Assembly (NCBI GenBank): GCA_016195405.1
Contig: JACPZP010000045.1
Location: 1-64,000 of the forward strand
DNA: 64,000 nt
Source: Planctomycetota bacterium
GTDB taxonomy: Bacteria > Planctomycetota > Planctomycetia > Gemmatales > Gemmataceae
Reading direction: 5' to 3'
The position numbers were made by a program, and so were the translations under genes. Of this stretch, positions 17,259 through 25,543 are shown piece after piece; the first letter of the stretch is position 1, and each line of letters starts with the position of its first letter. The notes below the pieces were generated by a model. It worked only from the letters and a program-made list of their open reading frames with translations. It did not search any database and was not told where the DNA came from.

Positions 17259-17649
17259 GCCCCTCCTCCGAAGAAGGGGGCGGTTCACCGGACTCTGCGG
17301 GCCGATCGGAAGCGGCCATGAGCCATCCGCGCGCGGTCGTGGGGCCGGCCTGTTGAAGCTTTTCGACGTTCTGCTCCTGGCGTAAGAGACTGATCAAGTC
17401 AATTTCGTGGACTCCAGTTCGTTGGCAGATGGCTCTCACATCGTTGGGAAAATGGTCCGGCCGCGGTGTTCGGCAAAGCCATAGAAGGACGAAGTTCTCC
17501 ATTGAAAGCCCAAGCTTTTTTGCGAGTTTCGCTTGGTCAAGTTTCTCGTGGTCCTGATGCCGCTTCAACCAGTAGCCCAACCACGTAGGATCTGAGGCAG
17601 TCAGGCGGAACACCGCGGCGTGCAAGCCGGTTTGTTGTTCGGGCGTCAT
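17251..17649 (-). CDS. Small helical protein paired with the M78 peptidase
   Basis: 132 aa, family not recognised. It contains KLAKKLGLSMENFVLLWLCR, then a segment ending in DVRAICQRTGVHEIDLISLL, which looks like a helix-turn-helix bundle. It sits between the sigma-like gene (5-bp gap) and the M78 gene (8-bp overlap). M78 peptidases are often encoded next to the HTH repressor they cleave, so this could be the substrate regulator. That role is inferred from position only. Confidence 0.55.
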   Translation of the reverse strand: MTPEQQTGLHAAVFRLTASDPTWLGYWLKRHQDHEKLDQAKLAKKLGLSMENFVLLWLCRTPRPDHFPNDVRAICQRTGVHEIDLISLLRQEQNVEKLQQAGPTTARGWLMAASDRPAESGEPPPSSEEGHD

Positions 17650-17654
17650 TGGAA

Positions 17655-18206
17655 TCAGTCCCTTTCGTCCAAGAAGCGCTCGAGTCGCTTCGCGAGGCGA
17701 TCACGAATTGGCTTAATAATACTCCGTTGCTGATCGTGCGGAAGCTCTTGAATACCAAGGCCTTGAGCTAATTCCTCAGTGTTGGCTCCCCAGTGTTGTA
17801 ACACGATGCGTTCCTCGTCGGTCTTCGGGATTTCTCTGAAAACACGATCGAGCAGATCGGCTTGGCCGATATCCGTCCCTTGTTCTCTTGCTTCATCCCG
17901 CTCTTTGGCGACAGATTCGTTCCCTTTTTCTCGCTCACGACAATGGCGTGTATCATCGGAGCGTATGATACCCTGGAGTTTTCTCAAGGCCGCTACGTAG
18001 AGGAGACCGCCTAGGTCCTCAGGGTTTTCAAGTCGATCAAGTTTGAGACTTATGTCGAGAATGCCGGCAAGCACCGCATCATAGATGTTCTGGGAGTCCG
18101 TTCGTGAAAATCGCCTTCTCAGAGTCGCCGACAGGGTATCGGCGTACTGTTGATAAAGGAATGTGGCCGGGAGGGGCCACTCCGTAAGTTGAAAAATGCC
18201 GGCCAT
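17655..18206 (-). CDS. Sigma-70 (ECF-like) protein heading the HerA operon
   Basis: 183 aa. Residues ~12-90 (FLYQQYADTLSATLRRRF ... LGGLLYVAALRKLQGI) look like sigma region 2. Residues ~115-180 (RIVLQHWGANTEELAQGLGI, then LAKRLERFLDE) resemble region 4. No anti-sigma gene is adjacent; the M78 peptidase two genes downstream might serve that control. It appears to be the first gene of a six-gene minus-strand operon down to 11890. The promoter is not clear: TTGAAA lies near 18290 without a convincing -10. Confidence 0.6.
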   Translation of the reverse strand: MAGIFQLTEWPLPATFLYQQYADTLSATLRRRFSRTDSQNIYDAVLAGILDISLKLDRLENPEDLGGLLYVAALRKLQGIIRSDDTRHCREREKGNESVAKERDEAREQGTDIGQADLLDRVFREIPKTDEERIVLQHWGANTEELAQGLGIQELPHDQQRSIIKPIRDRLAKRLERFLDERD

Positions 18207-18295
18207 TTCGGAGGAACTTACATGGATTCGCTGGAACCTACGAAGATAACCTATATCGAAGCGAAGGTCACGTCTTTTTCTGTATCATTTCAACC

Positions 18296-18660
18296 TTGCC
18301 CCCTTTGACTTCTGGATTCGCGTTTCCGGACGTCTGTTCAACCTGGCGAACGTGCTTCACGCTTCGGACGAGTTCGGCCAAGCTGTGGAGCGATTCAGAC
18401 AAGATGTGGAATTGGAGCATGAATTTGCTGACGCATGGAACACCTCGGAATCGTGCTTATGGAATCGGGCGACTCGAAAGAGGCGGTCGCCGCATACCGC
18501 CAAGCCCTCCAAGTTCAGCCCGTTCATGCGGACGCCCACTAAAATCTAGCAGATCCTTTGGAGTCGATCTCAGGGCATCGCGAGGCCAGACCGCAATGGA
18601 AGGAATTCCTGCGGCTCGAACGCGCCGGCGAGTGGGCCGAATATGCACGGCTGCCCGACG
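18296..18660 (+). pseudogene. TPR-protein remnant with frameshift and stop
   Basis: Two frames together encode TPR units: FNLANVLHASDEFGQAVERF, then after a one-base shift near 18453 LGIVLMESGDSKEAVAAYRQ and VQPVHADAH, then TAA where TPRs have Tyr, then a final ARPQWKEFLRLERAGEWAEY. The last pattern is typical of TPR regulators ending in W..YL.L....WA..AR. At least one frameshift and one nonsense change make it non-functional. Confidence 0.7.
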
Positions 18661-18663
18661 GCT

Positions 18664-18840
18664 TGGCGGCCCAGCGGGCTTATGGCGTGCTGACGCAGGT
18701 CCTGGAGCAGAGCCATAAATGGGCCATCGGCCGGCTGGTGCTGACTGGCAATCAACAACTTGTTGTCCGCGCGGCCCTTACGATTGCTTCTGGTTGATTT
18801 TCCATTACGCTCCCGCTGGGAGACAATGTAGGCGCTTTAG
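18664..18840 (+). pseudogene. Ku-protein remnant
   Basis: Directly after the TPR remnant the frame reads RAYGVLTQVLEQSHKWAIGR then LVLTGNQQLVV; after a shift, VRPLRLLLVDFPL. This matches the bacterial Ku segment in which a YALL...L....K.AI.R.V motif precedes a hydrophobic RP.G.L.L.L stretch. Only about 60 residues remain. Ku works with LigD in end joining; a ligase gene also lies at the right end of the window, far away. Confidence 0.55.
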
Positions 18841-19076
18841 CAGGGTGCTAACATCGTCGTTCGCGGTTCAATTGCCACCTGCGGCATTCGTGACCAAAAA
18901 CACCCGCCAAGAATCGGGAATTGCTGCTTGCAAGCTGTGTCTAGCCCCATAGCATCTCGTTGTTGGTTGGCGCCCTGATGTCGAGAACCGGCGCAGCATG
19001 CGGCAGGAAATTCTTCTGCGTAATCGACGCCTGTTTGGCCTTCTACAAAGCGGCAAACAAACTAAAGGTGAATTGC

Positions 19077-19742
19077 ATGGGCAGAGCCAGCAAATCTTCA
19101 AATCCGTCCGTTTGTCTGGTGGATGCTGACGCTGGCGTGTGCCAAGCTCTGCGCTCGCTTTTGAAGGCAGAGGGCACACGTCTAACCGTCTTCAACAGCG
19201 CCGCGCAATTCCTCGCGGGCTTCGAGCCGCGCCAGACGCGCTGCATCTTGTTGAGTTTGCGTCTGCCTGGCATGACCGGATTGGAGCTTCTTGAGATCCT
19301 CGCGCACAAGAAGACTCCCATTCCAATCATCGTCCTAGCTGACCGCGGCGACGTCGCCTCGGCCGTTCAGTCCATGAAGCAAGGGGCATTCGATGTCATC
19401 GAAAAGCCCTTGAAGGAGGGACCGCTTCTTGAGCGCATCCAGCAGGCCTGCACGGTCGGCAGGATGTGGAAACCCATTGAGGCGGACCGCGCCAAGATTA
19501 GGGAGCGGTTGGAGCACTTGAGTCCCCGAGAACTTCAGGTCTTGGATCTGATGGTGGGCGGCCGCACCAACATTGATATTGCGAAACACCTGGGCATCAG
19601 CCGCAAGACCTTGGACATCCACCGCAGTAATGTCCTTGAAAAGATGGAAGCCCGCACGGTCGCCGACTTGGTCCGCTTTCGCCTGCTCGACAAGTATCCG
19701 GCCTCCGCAGGCTCCGTCATCAGAGAATTCGATTCGCGTTGA
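19077..19742 (+). CDS. FixJ/LuxR-type response regulator with a degenerate receiver
   Basis: 221 aa. A receiver domain (1-~125) is followed by a LuxR-type HTH (about 143-200: LSPRELQVLDLMVGGRTNID, then the recognition helix SRKTLDIHRSNVLEKM). The receiver keeps an acidic residue (D16) and the conserved Lys (K110 in VIEKPLK). The phospho-acceptor Asp, expected in CxxxDLRLPG, is Ser60 (CILLSLRLPG). It is therefore unlikely to be phosphorylated in the usual way. No histidine kinase is adjacent. ATG 19077 gives the normal N-terminus; an upstream ATG at 18960 adds an unlike extension. The ~230 bp before it hold no gene I can see. Confidence 0.85.
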   Translation: MGRASKSSNPSVCLVDADAGVCQALRSLLKAEGTRLTVFNSAAQFLAGFEPRQTRCILLSLRLPGMTGLELLEILAHKKTPIPIIVLADRGDVASAVQSMKQGAFDVIEKPLKEGPLLERIQQACTVGRMWKPIEADRAKIRERLEHLSPRELQVLDLMVGGRTNIDIAKHLGISRKTLDIHRSNVLEKMEARTVADLVRFRLLDKYPASAGSVIREFDSR

Positions 19743-19884
19743 GGCCCGAAGACGCTGGCGAATACCCATAGTCGGGGCATGACGGTGAGTTCGCTGCATT
19801 CGCCTCCGTTGGTGAAAAGTTGAAATGAAGAACTTCCTCGTTCGACGCTGATTGACCGACCTCCAACTACGTCGGTTGCAACAT

Positions 19885-20124
19885 TCAAGTTCGCTCCACG
19901 GCCTTGAACAGTTCGGAGATGGACTGCCGTAAGGAGTGGGCTATACGTTCAATGTTGATGAGGCTGAGATTCCGGCTGCCCCGCTCGATGTCGCTGAGGT
20001 AGGTGCGGTGGATCTTGGCCAGTTCCGCTAAGTCTTCCTGCGTCAGGCCCAACTCTTCCCTTCTTGATTTGACCGCGTAACCGAATCGTTCCCGAATGTC
20101 CGGCGGATTTCTCTTTTTTTTCAT
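19885..20124 (-). CDS. XRE-family HTH regulator
   Basis: 79 aa. RERFGYAVKSRREELGLTQE, then DLAELAKIHRTYLSDIERG, is a complete Cro/C1-type helix-turn-helix. ATG 20124 (MKKKRNPPDIRE) is preferred to the longer reading from 20205. It is divergent from the lipoprotein gene at 20217 and may control it through the 90-bp region between them. Confidence 0.85.
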   Translation of the reverse strand: MKKKRNPPDIRERFGYAVKSRREELGLTQEDLAELAKIHRTYLSDIERGSRNLSLINIERIAHSLRQSISELFKAVERT

Positions 20125-20216
20125 TGCGGCCACGGTAGCCGCGTGTAGACTATGCGTGTATCGACTATAAGTGACATTCCGCTCTGTTCCTGGAATTTGA
20201 CTCAAGGAGCACTTTG

Positions 20217-20519
20217 ATGCACCAGCAACCTACAAGGCGTACTGCACTCACCGTCGTTGCCAGCTTTCTCTTCGGGCTTTTGCCCGGCTGCCAAGCGGCT
20301 GCCTTGGTTATCAGCTTGCCTTGGGACAGGATTCTTTCGGTGCTTGTCCTCGCCGAGAACCTGGTTGCCATCGTCCGAGGCTTGTTGAACGGAGCCGAAA
20401 CGGAAACCGAAATTCCACTGACCCATGAACAGCTGCGCAGACTTCAGAACGGCGAGGAAGTCATTGTTGAGTTAAGAGATGGACACAATCAAAGGATTAG
20501 GCCCACTATTGAGAGCTAG
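20217..20519 (+). CDS. Small predicted lipoprotein
   Basis: 100 aa. An N-terminal RR pair, a hydrophobic run TALTVVASFLFGLLPG and a Cys form a signal peptidase II-type lipobox (LLPGC). A second hydrophobic stretch ILSVLVLAENLVAIV and a soluble tail follow. AAGGAG seven bases before ATG 20217 fixes the start. Family and function are not recognised. Confidence 0.7.
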   Translation: MHQQPTRRTALTVVASFLFGLLPGCQAAALVISLPWDRILSVLVLAENLVAIVRGLLNGAETETEIPLTHEQLRRLQNGEEVIVELRDGHNQRIRPTIES

Positions 20520-20656
20520 GCCATGCGGCCAAGGTTCACTTGAGGGTGCGGAGGCGTTGTTTGGCCTGCAAGACGGAGCGAGGGCATAAGAGCCTCCCGA
20601 CAAAGACAGTCCTTGCCGCTCCTTTGATCGGCAAGGAATGAGATGGGACTGTGAGA

Positions 20657-20800
20657 TCATTCCAAGACGACGCACCTGACGGCGCTTGCACCTTCGATTT
20701 TGGTGGGCGTGATGCTGATGCGATCGCCTTCCTGAAGGGCTTGGTTGGCGGAGACCGGCTGGCGGTTGACGCGATAAGGCCAGAGACGAGGCCGCGGCGC
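20657..20800 (-). pseudogene. ThiS/MoaD-like ubiquitin-fold remnant
   Basis: The minus strand encodes [20 protein letters not shown] followed by [10 protein letters not shown], the C-terminal part of a beta-grasp ThiS/MoaD-like protein of the kind found in planctomycete operons with an AAA ATPase. The N-terminal half is in a different frame or lost. Together with 20820-20933 and 21000-21300 it appears to be one eroded operon. Confidence 0.5.
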
Positions 20801-20819
20801 CGCAGGACAAGAAATTCTG

Positions 20820-20933
20820 TCGAGCCGACTGGGGCTTAGGTGCCTTGACGAATTGGAATCCCAGGCGACGCACAACGTCCCTGGAATCCCCGGTGGCGCG
20901 GAAGACGGCGCGCTCCAGTTGCGCTTGGGTCAT
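20820..20933 (-). pseudogene. Remnant of a small conserved planctomycete gene
   Basis: Reads [20 protein letters not shown] then [12 protein letters not shown] before running into unrelated frame. The opening resembles small (~60 aa) planctomycete proteins of unknown function that I recall beside AAA ATPase/ThiS-like genes. It may be slightly longer or intact in part. Confidence 0.4.
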
Positions 20934-20999
20934 GTGCGTTTGGAGAGTGTAGCATTGAGGTAGCTGCGAGAAAGCGTTCCGATCTGGCGATTTCAAGAC

Positions 21000-21300
21000 T
21001 CTAGGATGGAAAAGTGAACTCAACCTTGCTGATAGCCGCCTGGGTCAGGGGCACGTCGAGAAGTGTTGCAAGCGGGCAGCAGGCTTGATCTCGGCGCCGG
21101 TCTAGGAATCGTCCTTAGGCCGGATCTGGCTTTCGGGAATGCGGAGGTGACTGAGGTAGAGAGACCAGATCGCCAAAATGTCGACAAAAAAGACGGCGTC
21201 GAAGCGCTCGGTGAAGACGAACTCCGGCGGCAGCTCGGCGATGTCGTTGGACTTGCCGATGAAAAAAACGTCGCGTTCGTGATCGAACGGCCGGGATTAA
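21000..21300 (-). pseudogene. AAA-family ATPase remnant
   Basis: One minus frame gives DVFFIGKSNDIAELPPEFVF, then TERFDAVFFVDI and RIPESQIRPKDDS, followed by TAG where the family has W, then TGAEIK. After a shift it gives ACCPLATLLDVPLTQAAI. These are the sensor-1/arginine-finger and C-terminal lid regions of a Ycf46-like AAA ATPase. The Walker A part is absent; at least one nonsense change and one frameshift are present. Confidence 0.6.
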
Positions 21301-21371
21301 AGTGTGCCAAAGAGCCTGGTGGACACGCCGCTTTCGCCCTGGCCGATAGACCGCACTGGGGCCACGCGAAC

Positions 21372-21569
21372 TCAAAGTGATCCTTTTCTATTCGCTGCCG
21401 ATTTGGCATCAGTTCCAAGATTCGTCTCAGGCTCGTGCTTATGGTCGCTCCCGCGCACTCGTCTTTTTCGCAGTTCGGAAACGATTTTCTTGGCCAGAAT
21501 CTTCAACAGCCGGTTCAAAGCTTCATGGAGAGCGGTTTCGTTGGGATCTAACTGGTACTCTTGGTCCAT
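21372..21569 (-). CDS. Small protein downstream of the serine recombinase
   Basis: 65 aa, starting MDQEYQLDPNETALHEALNR then LLKILAKKIVSELRKR: an amphipathic helical N-terminus and a charged tail. AGGAG lies before the ATG. It follows the recombinase on the same strand, after the hairpin and direct repeats at 21600-21737. Function unknown; probably part of the integrated element. Confidence 0.5.
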   Translation of the reverse strand: MDQEYQLDPNETALHEALNRLLKILAKKIVSELRKRRVRGSDHKHEPETNLGTDAKSAANRKGSL

Positions 21570-21599
21570 GGAGTCTCCTGTGTAAGTCGTGGAAACGTA

Positions 21600-21628
21600 G
21601 ACGCCTCCTCGTGAGTTGAGGAGGCGTC
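21600..21628. terminator. Strong hairpin next to the recombinase-end repeats
   Basis: GACGCCTCCTC and GAGGAGGCGTC are perfect 11-bp arms around a 7-nt loop. No U-tract is visible on the minus strand, so it may be a structural or recombination feature rather than a simple terminator. Confidence 0.5.
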
Positions 21629-21737
21629 TGGAAACGATCGAGTGACCGGATTAGGGTGTCAGGCCCTGGATTCGTTGTCGGCGATGGTGCCGATTATCAA
21701 CTGGAAACGATCGAGTGACCGGATTAGGGTGTCAGGC
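21628..21737. repeat. Two 37-bp direct repeats 36 bp apart (CRISPR-like or att-like)
   Basis: Bases 21628-21664 and 21701-21737 are identical, each starting CTGGAAACG and ending GTGTCAGGC, with 36 unrelated bases between. The second copy overlaps the last codons and stop of the serine recombinase gene. The repeat and spacer sizes are those of a two-repeat CRISPR, but its sequence is unrelated to the type I-G array. A tandem duplication or recombinase core/binding sites are equally possible. Confidence 0.7.
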
Positions 21738-23657
21738 GGCGCCTTCAGGGGGCAGGGGATCAAACCGATAACGGGGATGCAAGTGCCGGCGAAAACCTTT
21801 GGCAGGAGGCTCGTTAAGCGGCTGGTACGGGTCTTGAATGCCAAGTTTTTCCATGAGGCGGTGCAATGCTGCGGCATTTTGCACTGCGGTCTTGGTTATC
21901 CCTAGGGCCTGGGCCACCTGTTTTTCCGTTTCGCCGTTGGCCCTTCGGGCGATGACTTCAGCCCGGTGATTCACTCTCTGCGGCAGATCGAACAGGTCAA
22001 CAATCATCTCGTGCTGGAGCGCTTGAGGCGAAGCGCTGCAAGATGTTATCTGGGACGAAAGCCCAGCCAAATCAAGCGTGAAATGGGCCCGCCATACCAC
22101 TGCGCCCCCACCACAGAGTTGATACGGGTATGCTTTCAAGTCACGTAGGACAACCTTCAGAATTCGCCCTACTTCTGGGTCGCTAGTGGCAAGGCCAGTG
22201 AACAGTTCCCGCGCCATAGCCTTGATCTCATCCAGCGAGGGTAGGATCGGTTCGGATGCCTGAGCTTGTTCCATCATCGCAACCTGGTCAACCACCTCGC
22301 CTCTGCGCGTTTCTAATTGCTGAAGCTTTTCTAGAAGGGCCTGGCTGTCATGCAAGCGTGCGATGGCGTCGGTGGTGCGATCGATTTGCTGGTCCAGATC
22401 CAGCTTCCGCGCGAGCAACTCCTTGAGGCGGCTGCCCCGGTCATTCTCCTGAGCGCGCCACTCGACTTTGACATCCTCTATTAAAGTCTGGTCGAAGCCC
22501 GGGAGCGCCTCGATCTTGGCCAAGATGGCCTCGGCCAGCTTGCAGCCGACCATAGCCCCGTTCACCTCGACCCCATTCCAGCATTTATAGTTCTGGTTTC
22601 CCGAGCATCGCATCAACTTGTTTTGCTTCCTCCCGGACCAGTAACACAAACGCCCGCATATGCCACAGCGCAGGTGCTGACCGGGCCAGATAGTCCGCAT
22701 CCTGGAAACCCCCAAGCGGCAATCCTGGCCCTGGTCATCGCGGCGGCGGAATTGGGAATTGCGTGCGTCCACCAGGCGAATAATGCGATCGTAGTAGTCC
22801 GCTGGGAAAAAAGCGAGATGAGGGCATGTACGCTGCAATAGGTCCTGGGGCGGGGCCTTCACGCTCCGACGCCGGCCGGTCTTGTTCACCCGGCGGCTTA
22901 TCATCTTATTGCGTGTGCGCACCCCTTTTAGAATCGGGTTGTGGGTGATGCGGGCCACCATCGGCCCGCTCCAGTTCTTGGTACGGGAAAAAGGGCCTGG
23001 GGATTCGCCTATTGCGTTAAGCCAGTCCGCTATCTCGGCGTAGGTCGCTCCATTCTCCAAGCGGCGGAACCATTCCTTGTAGACTTGATCGGCCCCAAGT
23101 CTCTTGGCCAGCTCCGCATCCGATTCCGCGCCTGGGGGCTTGATATAGCCGTAGATGACATACTGAATAATGCCTCCCTTAGTAAATCGGTGGCGCAGGC
23201 TGCGGCGAATACGTTGGGAGGTGTCGCGATTGGATCGCTCGTGATGCCAGGTGGCAATGAAGGCGCTATCCTGCCATCCTTCTTCGCCAGTATCAATCCG
23301 ATCATTTAACGCGATCAATCGCGTTTCGTGATCGACGCACATTTCACAGAAGTTGAAAGCACGATTCCGTCGACAAATGCGCGCCAAGTCCTCAGCAAGG
23401 ACGAGGTCAATGGCATTGCTTTCAATGAGATCTTCCGCTTCATGGAGTTCTTTGCGCTCCAAGTTCTCACCACTTCCCCGGCTGGCGATGATGTGCCAAT
23501 TCACCGGTCCGCTATAATTGGCGGTGATGAACTCCTGGATCTTGGCTTTTTGATCTTCGAGGCTCCTTTTGTCCTGATGCTCGGTGCTGATGCGTGTGAT
23601 CGCCAGGACATGCAGTTTCTGACCGATGCGCGGCGTGAGCGGCGGCTGCAGGGACAT
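21732..23657 (-). CDS. Large serine recombinase
   Basis: 641 aa. The resolvase-like catalytic domain is at the N-terminus: VLAITRISTEHQDKRSLEDQ carries the catalytic Ser, and ALNDRIDTGEEG plus later Arg residues follow. A recombinase domain lies near 190-290, a zinc ribbon (LRCGICGRLCYWSG ... RCSG) at ~355-385, and a coiled coil at ~440-500. The C-terminus has ITKTAVQNAAALHRLMEKLG, an HTH-like end. Such enzymes integrate and excise mobile elements. Length is normal and no damage is seen. Confidence 0.9.
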   Translation of the reverse strand: MSLQPPLTPRIGQKLHVLAITRISTEHQDKRSLEDQKAKIQEFITANYSGPVNWHIIASRGSGENLERKELHEAEDLIESNAIDLVLAEDLARICRRNRAFNFCEMCVDHETRLIALNDRIDTGEEGWQDSAFIATWHHERSNRDTSQRIRRSLRHRFTKGGIIQYVIYGYIKPPGAESDAELAKRLGADQVYKEWFRRLENGATYAEIADWLNAIGESPGPFSRTKNWSGPMVARITHNPILKGVRTRNKMISRRVNKTGRRRSVKAPPQDLLQRTCPHLAFFPADYYDRIIRLVDARNSQFRRRDDQGQDCRLGVSRMRTIWPGQHLRCGICGRLCYWSGRKQNKLMRCSGNQNYKCWNGVEVNGAMVGCKLAEAILAKIEALPGFDQTLIEDVKVEWRAQENDRGSRLKELLARKLDLDQQIDRTTDAIARLHDSQALLEKLQQLETRRGEVVDQVAMMEQAQASEPILPSLDEIKAMARELFTGLATSDPEVGRILKVVLRDLKAYPYQLCGGGAVVWRAHFTLDLAGLSSQITSCSASPQALQHEMIVDLFDLPQRVNHRAEVIARRANGETEKQVAQALGITKTAVQNAAALHRLMEKLGIQDPYQPLNEPPAKGFRRHLHPRYRFDPLPPEGAA

Positions 23658-23900
23658 GGAAAATGAGACCTTTCTCGGGGCAACATAGACAATCTCGCCA
23701 ACGAGAAGGCAGATTACTTTTAGGTTCCCTTTCGAGACGTGCGGTTCTCTCGAACCCTGCCCTTTGCGTACAGGCCTGGCTCGACAAGTCGCAACACCTC
23801 ATCCCCAAGGAATGCAAGGCCTTGTGGAAAAAGAGAAATCACTAGCGGCAAACCCGTGATTTCGTTCACAAAGGCCCAACGCGAGTCGCCCCGACATCGC

Positions 23901-23935
23901 AAGGGCTGTCAGAACCACGAGTTCTGATGGCCCTT
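23901..23935. repeat. Imperfect hairpin between the two recombinase genes
   Basis: AAGGGC-TG-TCAGAAC (23901-23915) and GTTCTGA-TG-GCCCTT (23921-23935) pair around CACGA, with two mismatches. It lies in the 411-bp gap (23658-24068) between the divergent recombinase genes. It could be a terminator-like or recombinase-binding structure. I see no gene in the gap. Confidence 0.5.
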
Positions 23936-24068
23936 GACTTTCTCCGGTAGAATGGATGCAGGAAACTCTGCAGGAAACGCACCGGCCCCACCCGTTCGTG
24001 TCGGGCAGGGCCGGCTTGAGCAAGCCTCTCGGCTTACCCGTGGCTTTCAAAACGGGAGGCTTCAGCTC

Positions 24069-25187
24069 ATGCGTCCGCATCATCCCTGGTATCGTTCCGC
24101 CACCAATTCCTGGTACGTCGAGATCGCCGGCCAGCAGGAACTGCTCGGCAGGCATCCCGAGAACACGCCACTGCCCCGCAAACGCAAGCGGGGCGATCCG
24201 CCGCTTCGGCCGCCGCAGGAGATCGAGACCGCCTACCACCGACTGATGGCCGCCGACCCGGCGAACCTGCCGAAAGCCAGTCACCTGCGCGTGGCCGTCG
24301 TGTGCGACCTGTTCCTCGACTTCTCTGAGAAGCACCACATCCCCGATACCTTCCACGGCTACCAGGACTTCCTCCAGGACTTCTGCGAGAAGTACGGCAC
24401 CTTGCTCGCCAGGGACCTGAAGCCTCTGCACGTCAGCCGCTGGCTCGATGCACACCCCGGCTGGAACGGCTCCCGCCGCAATGCAATCGTCGCCGTCAAG
24501 CGGGTGTTCAACTGGGCCGACGCCGAGGGCGTGCTGCAGCCGAACCCGATCAAGGCGGTGAAGAAGCCGCCCCAGCGCCATCGTGACCGGGTGCTGACGC
24601 CGGAGGAGCGAAAGGAAATCCATGCGTCCATCAAGGACCAGTCCTTCCGCGACTTCGTGTTCGCCATGGAGGAGACCGGCGCCCGGCCCGGCGAGGTCCG
24701 TAACGTGACGGCCGCCCATGTCAACCTCGACCTCGGCCTGTGGATTTTCAAAGACCACAAGACCGCCAAACGGACCGGCAAGCCCCGGATCATCTACCTC
24801 ACGCCGGCGTTGCTGGAACTGACTCGCCGCCTCGTCGAGAAGTATCCGGAAGGCCCGCTGTTCCGCGGCCCCCGGAGCAAGCAGGGATTCAGCCGCAATG
24901 GCGTCCGCTGCCGGTTCCGTATTCTCCGCGAGAAGCTGCCACACCTGGCCGGGGTCATCAGTTACACCATGCGGCATTCGTTCGCCACCCAGGCCCTTGT
25001 GAACGGCGTGGGCATCGCCCACGTCGCCGAGCTGCTGGGACACGTGGATACCAGCATGGTCAGCCAGCACTATGCCCACCTGGCAGGGCTCCGCCGAGTA
25101 GGGCAAACCAGTCAAGAGAATCCCAGTCCATTACAACTCCCCGTCAGGCTTTATGCCCTCATCCTGCAAGAACGGGCACAGACCTAG
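24069..25187 (+). CDS. Tyrosine recombinase/integrase
   Basis: About 372 aa. An SAM-like core-binding domain (about 60-170) is followed by the catalytic domain: Arg in ETGARPGEVR, Lys in FKDHKTAKR, YTMRHSFATQAL (box II Arg; Tyr replaces the usual His, which I recall in other integrases of this group), LLGH, and nucleophile Tyr in SQHYAHL. ATG 24069 is chosen over 23934 because it gives the usual PWYRSATNSWYVE opening. The tail after SQHYAHLAGLRRVG is unlike the family and runs into the opposite-strand gene, so the 3' end may have been replaced. Confidence 0.85.
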   Translation: MRPHHPWYRSATNSWYVEIAGQQELLGRHPENTPLPRKRKRGDPPLRPPQEIETAYHRLMAADPANLPKASHLRVAVVCDLFLDFSEKHHIPDTFHGYQDFLQDFCEKYGTLLARDLKPLHVSRWLDAHPGWNGSRRNAIVAVKRVFNWADAEGVLQPNPIKAVKKPPQRHRDRVLTPEERKEIHASIKDQSFRDFVFAMEETGARPGEVRNVTAAHVNLDLGLWIFKDHKTAKRTGKPRIIYLTPALLELTRRLVEKYPEGPLFRGPRSKQGFSRNGVRCRFRILREKLPHLAGVISYTMRHSFATQALVNGVGIAHVAELLGHVDTSMVSQHYAHLAGLRRVGQTSQENPSPLQLPVRLYALILQERAQT

Positions 25188-25349
25188 CAACCGGTTGTCG
25201 TCCATCTTCTCGATGCCCCATTCTTTTTCGAGACGCGCCTTATACTCGTTGAAATTTGCAGCGGTGCAGCCGACCGTTTCCTGGCAGGCCGCATACGTCA
25301 AGGCAAGCCTTACCCAGGTCCTCGCCAGACTTCGGGTTACTTCATCCAT
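25131..25349 (-). CDS. Small hypothetical protein of the element
   Basis: 72 aa, starting MDEVTRSLARTWVRLALTYA, with CQETVGC, ANFNEYKARLEKEWGIEKM and a LCPFLQDEG end. GGAG lies 8 bp before ATG 25349, chosen over a longer reading from 25487. Family unknown. Its 3' end overlaps the end of the integrase gene convergently. Confidence 0.45.
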   Translation of the reverse strand: MDEVTRSLARTWVRLALTYAACQETVGCTAANFNEYKARLEKEWGIEKMDDNRLLGLCPFLQDEGIKPDGEL

Positions 25350-25543
25350 CGTCAACGCTCCATGTTCATATCCATCTTGCGCGCTATAGTTTCTGCAATC
25401 TTCACCGCATCCTCGACTCCCTCCAGCCATCGCGCGCGCGGGAATCCTTCGAGGACGTTCTGAACGATCCTCGCCTCCTGCTGCCACATCAGCCCTCGCT
25501 CGGCAAAGCCACCCCAGTCAATTCGTTCAACTAAAATGCTGGT

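Noticed and set aside
24960-25000. Tyr in place of His in the integrase box II as a sign of inactivation
   Set aside because: I recall integrases of this group commonly having Y..RH at this site; the nucleophile Tyr and both Arg are present.
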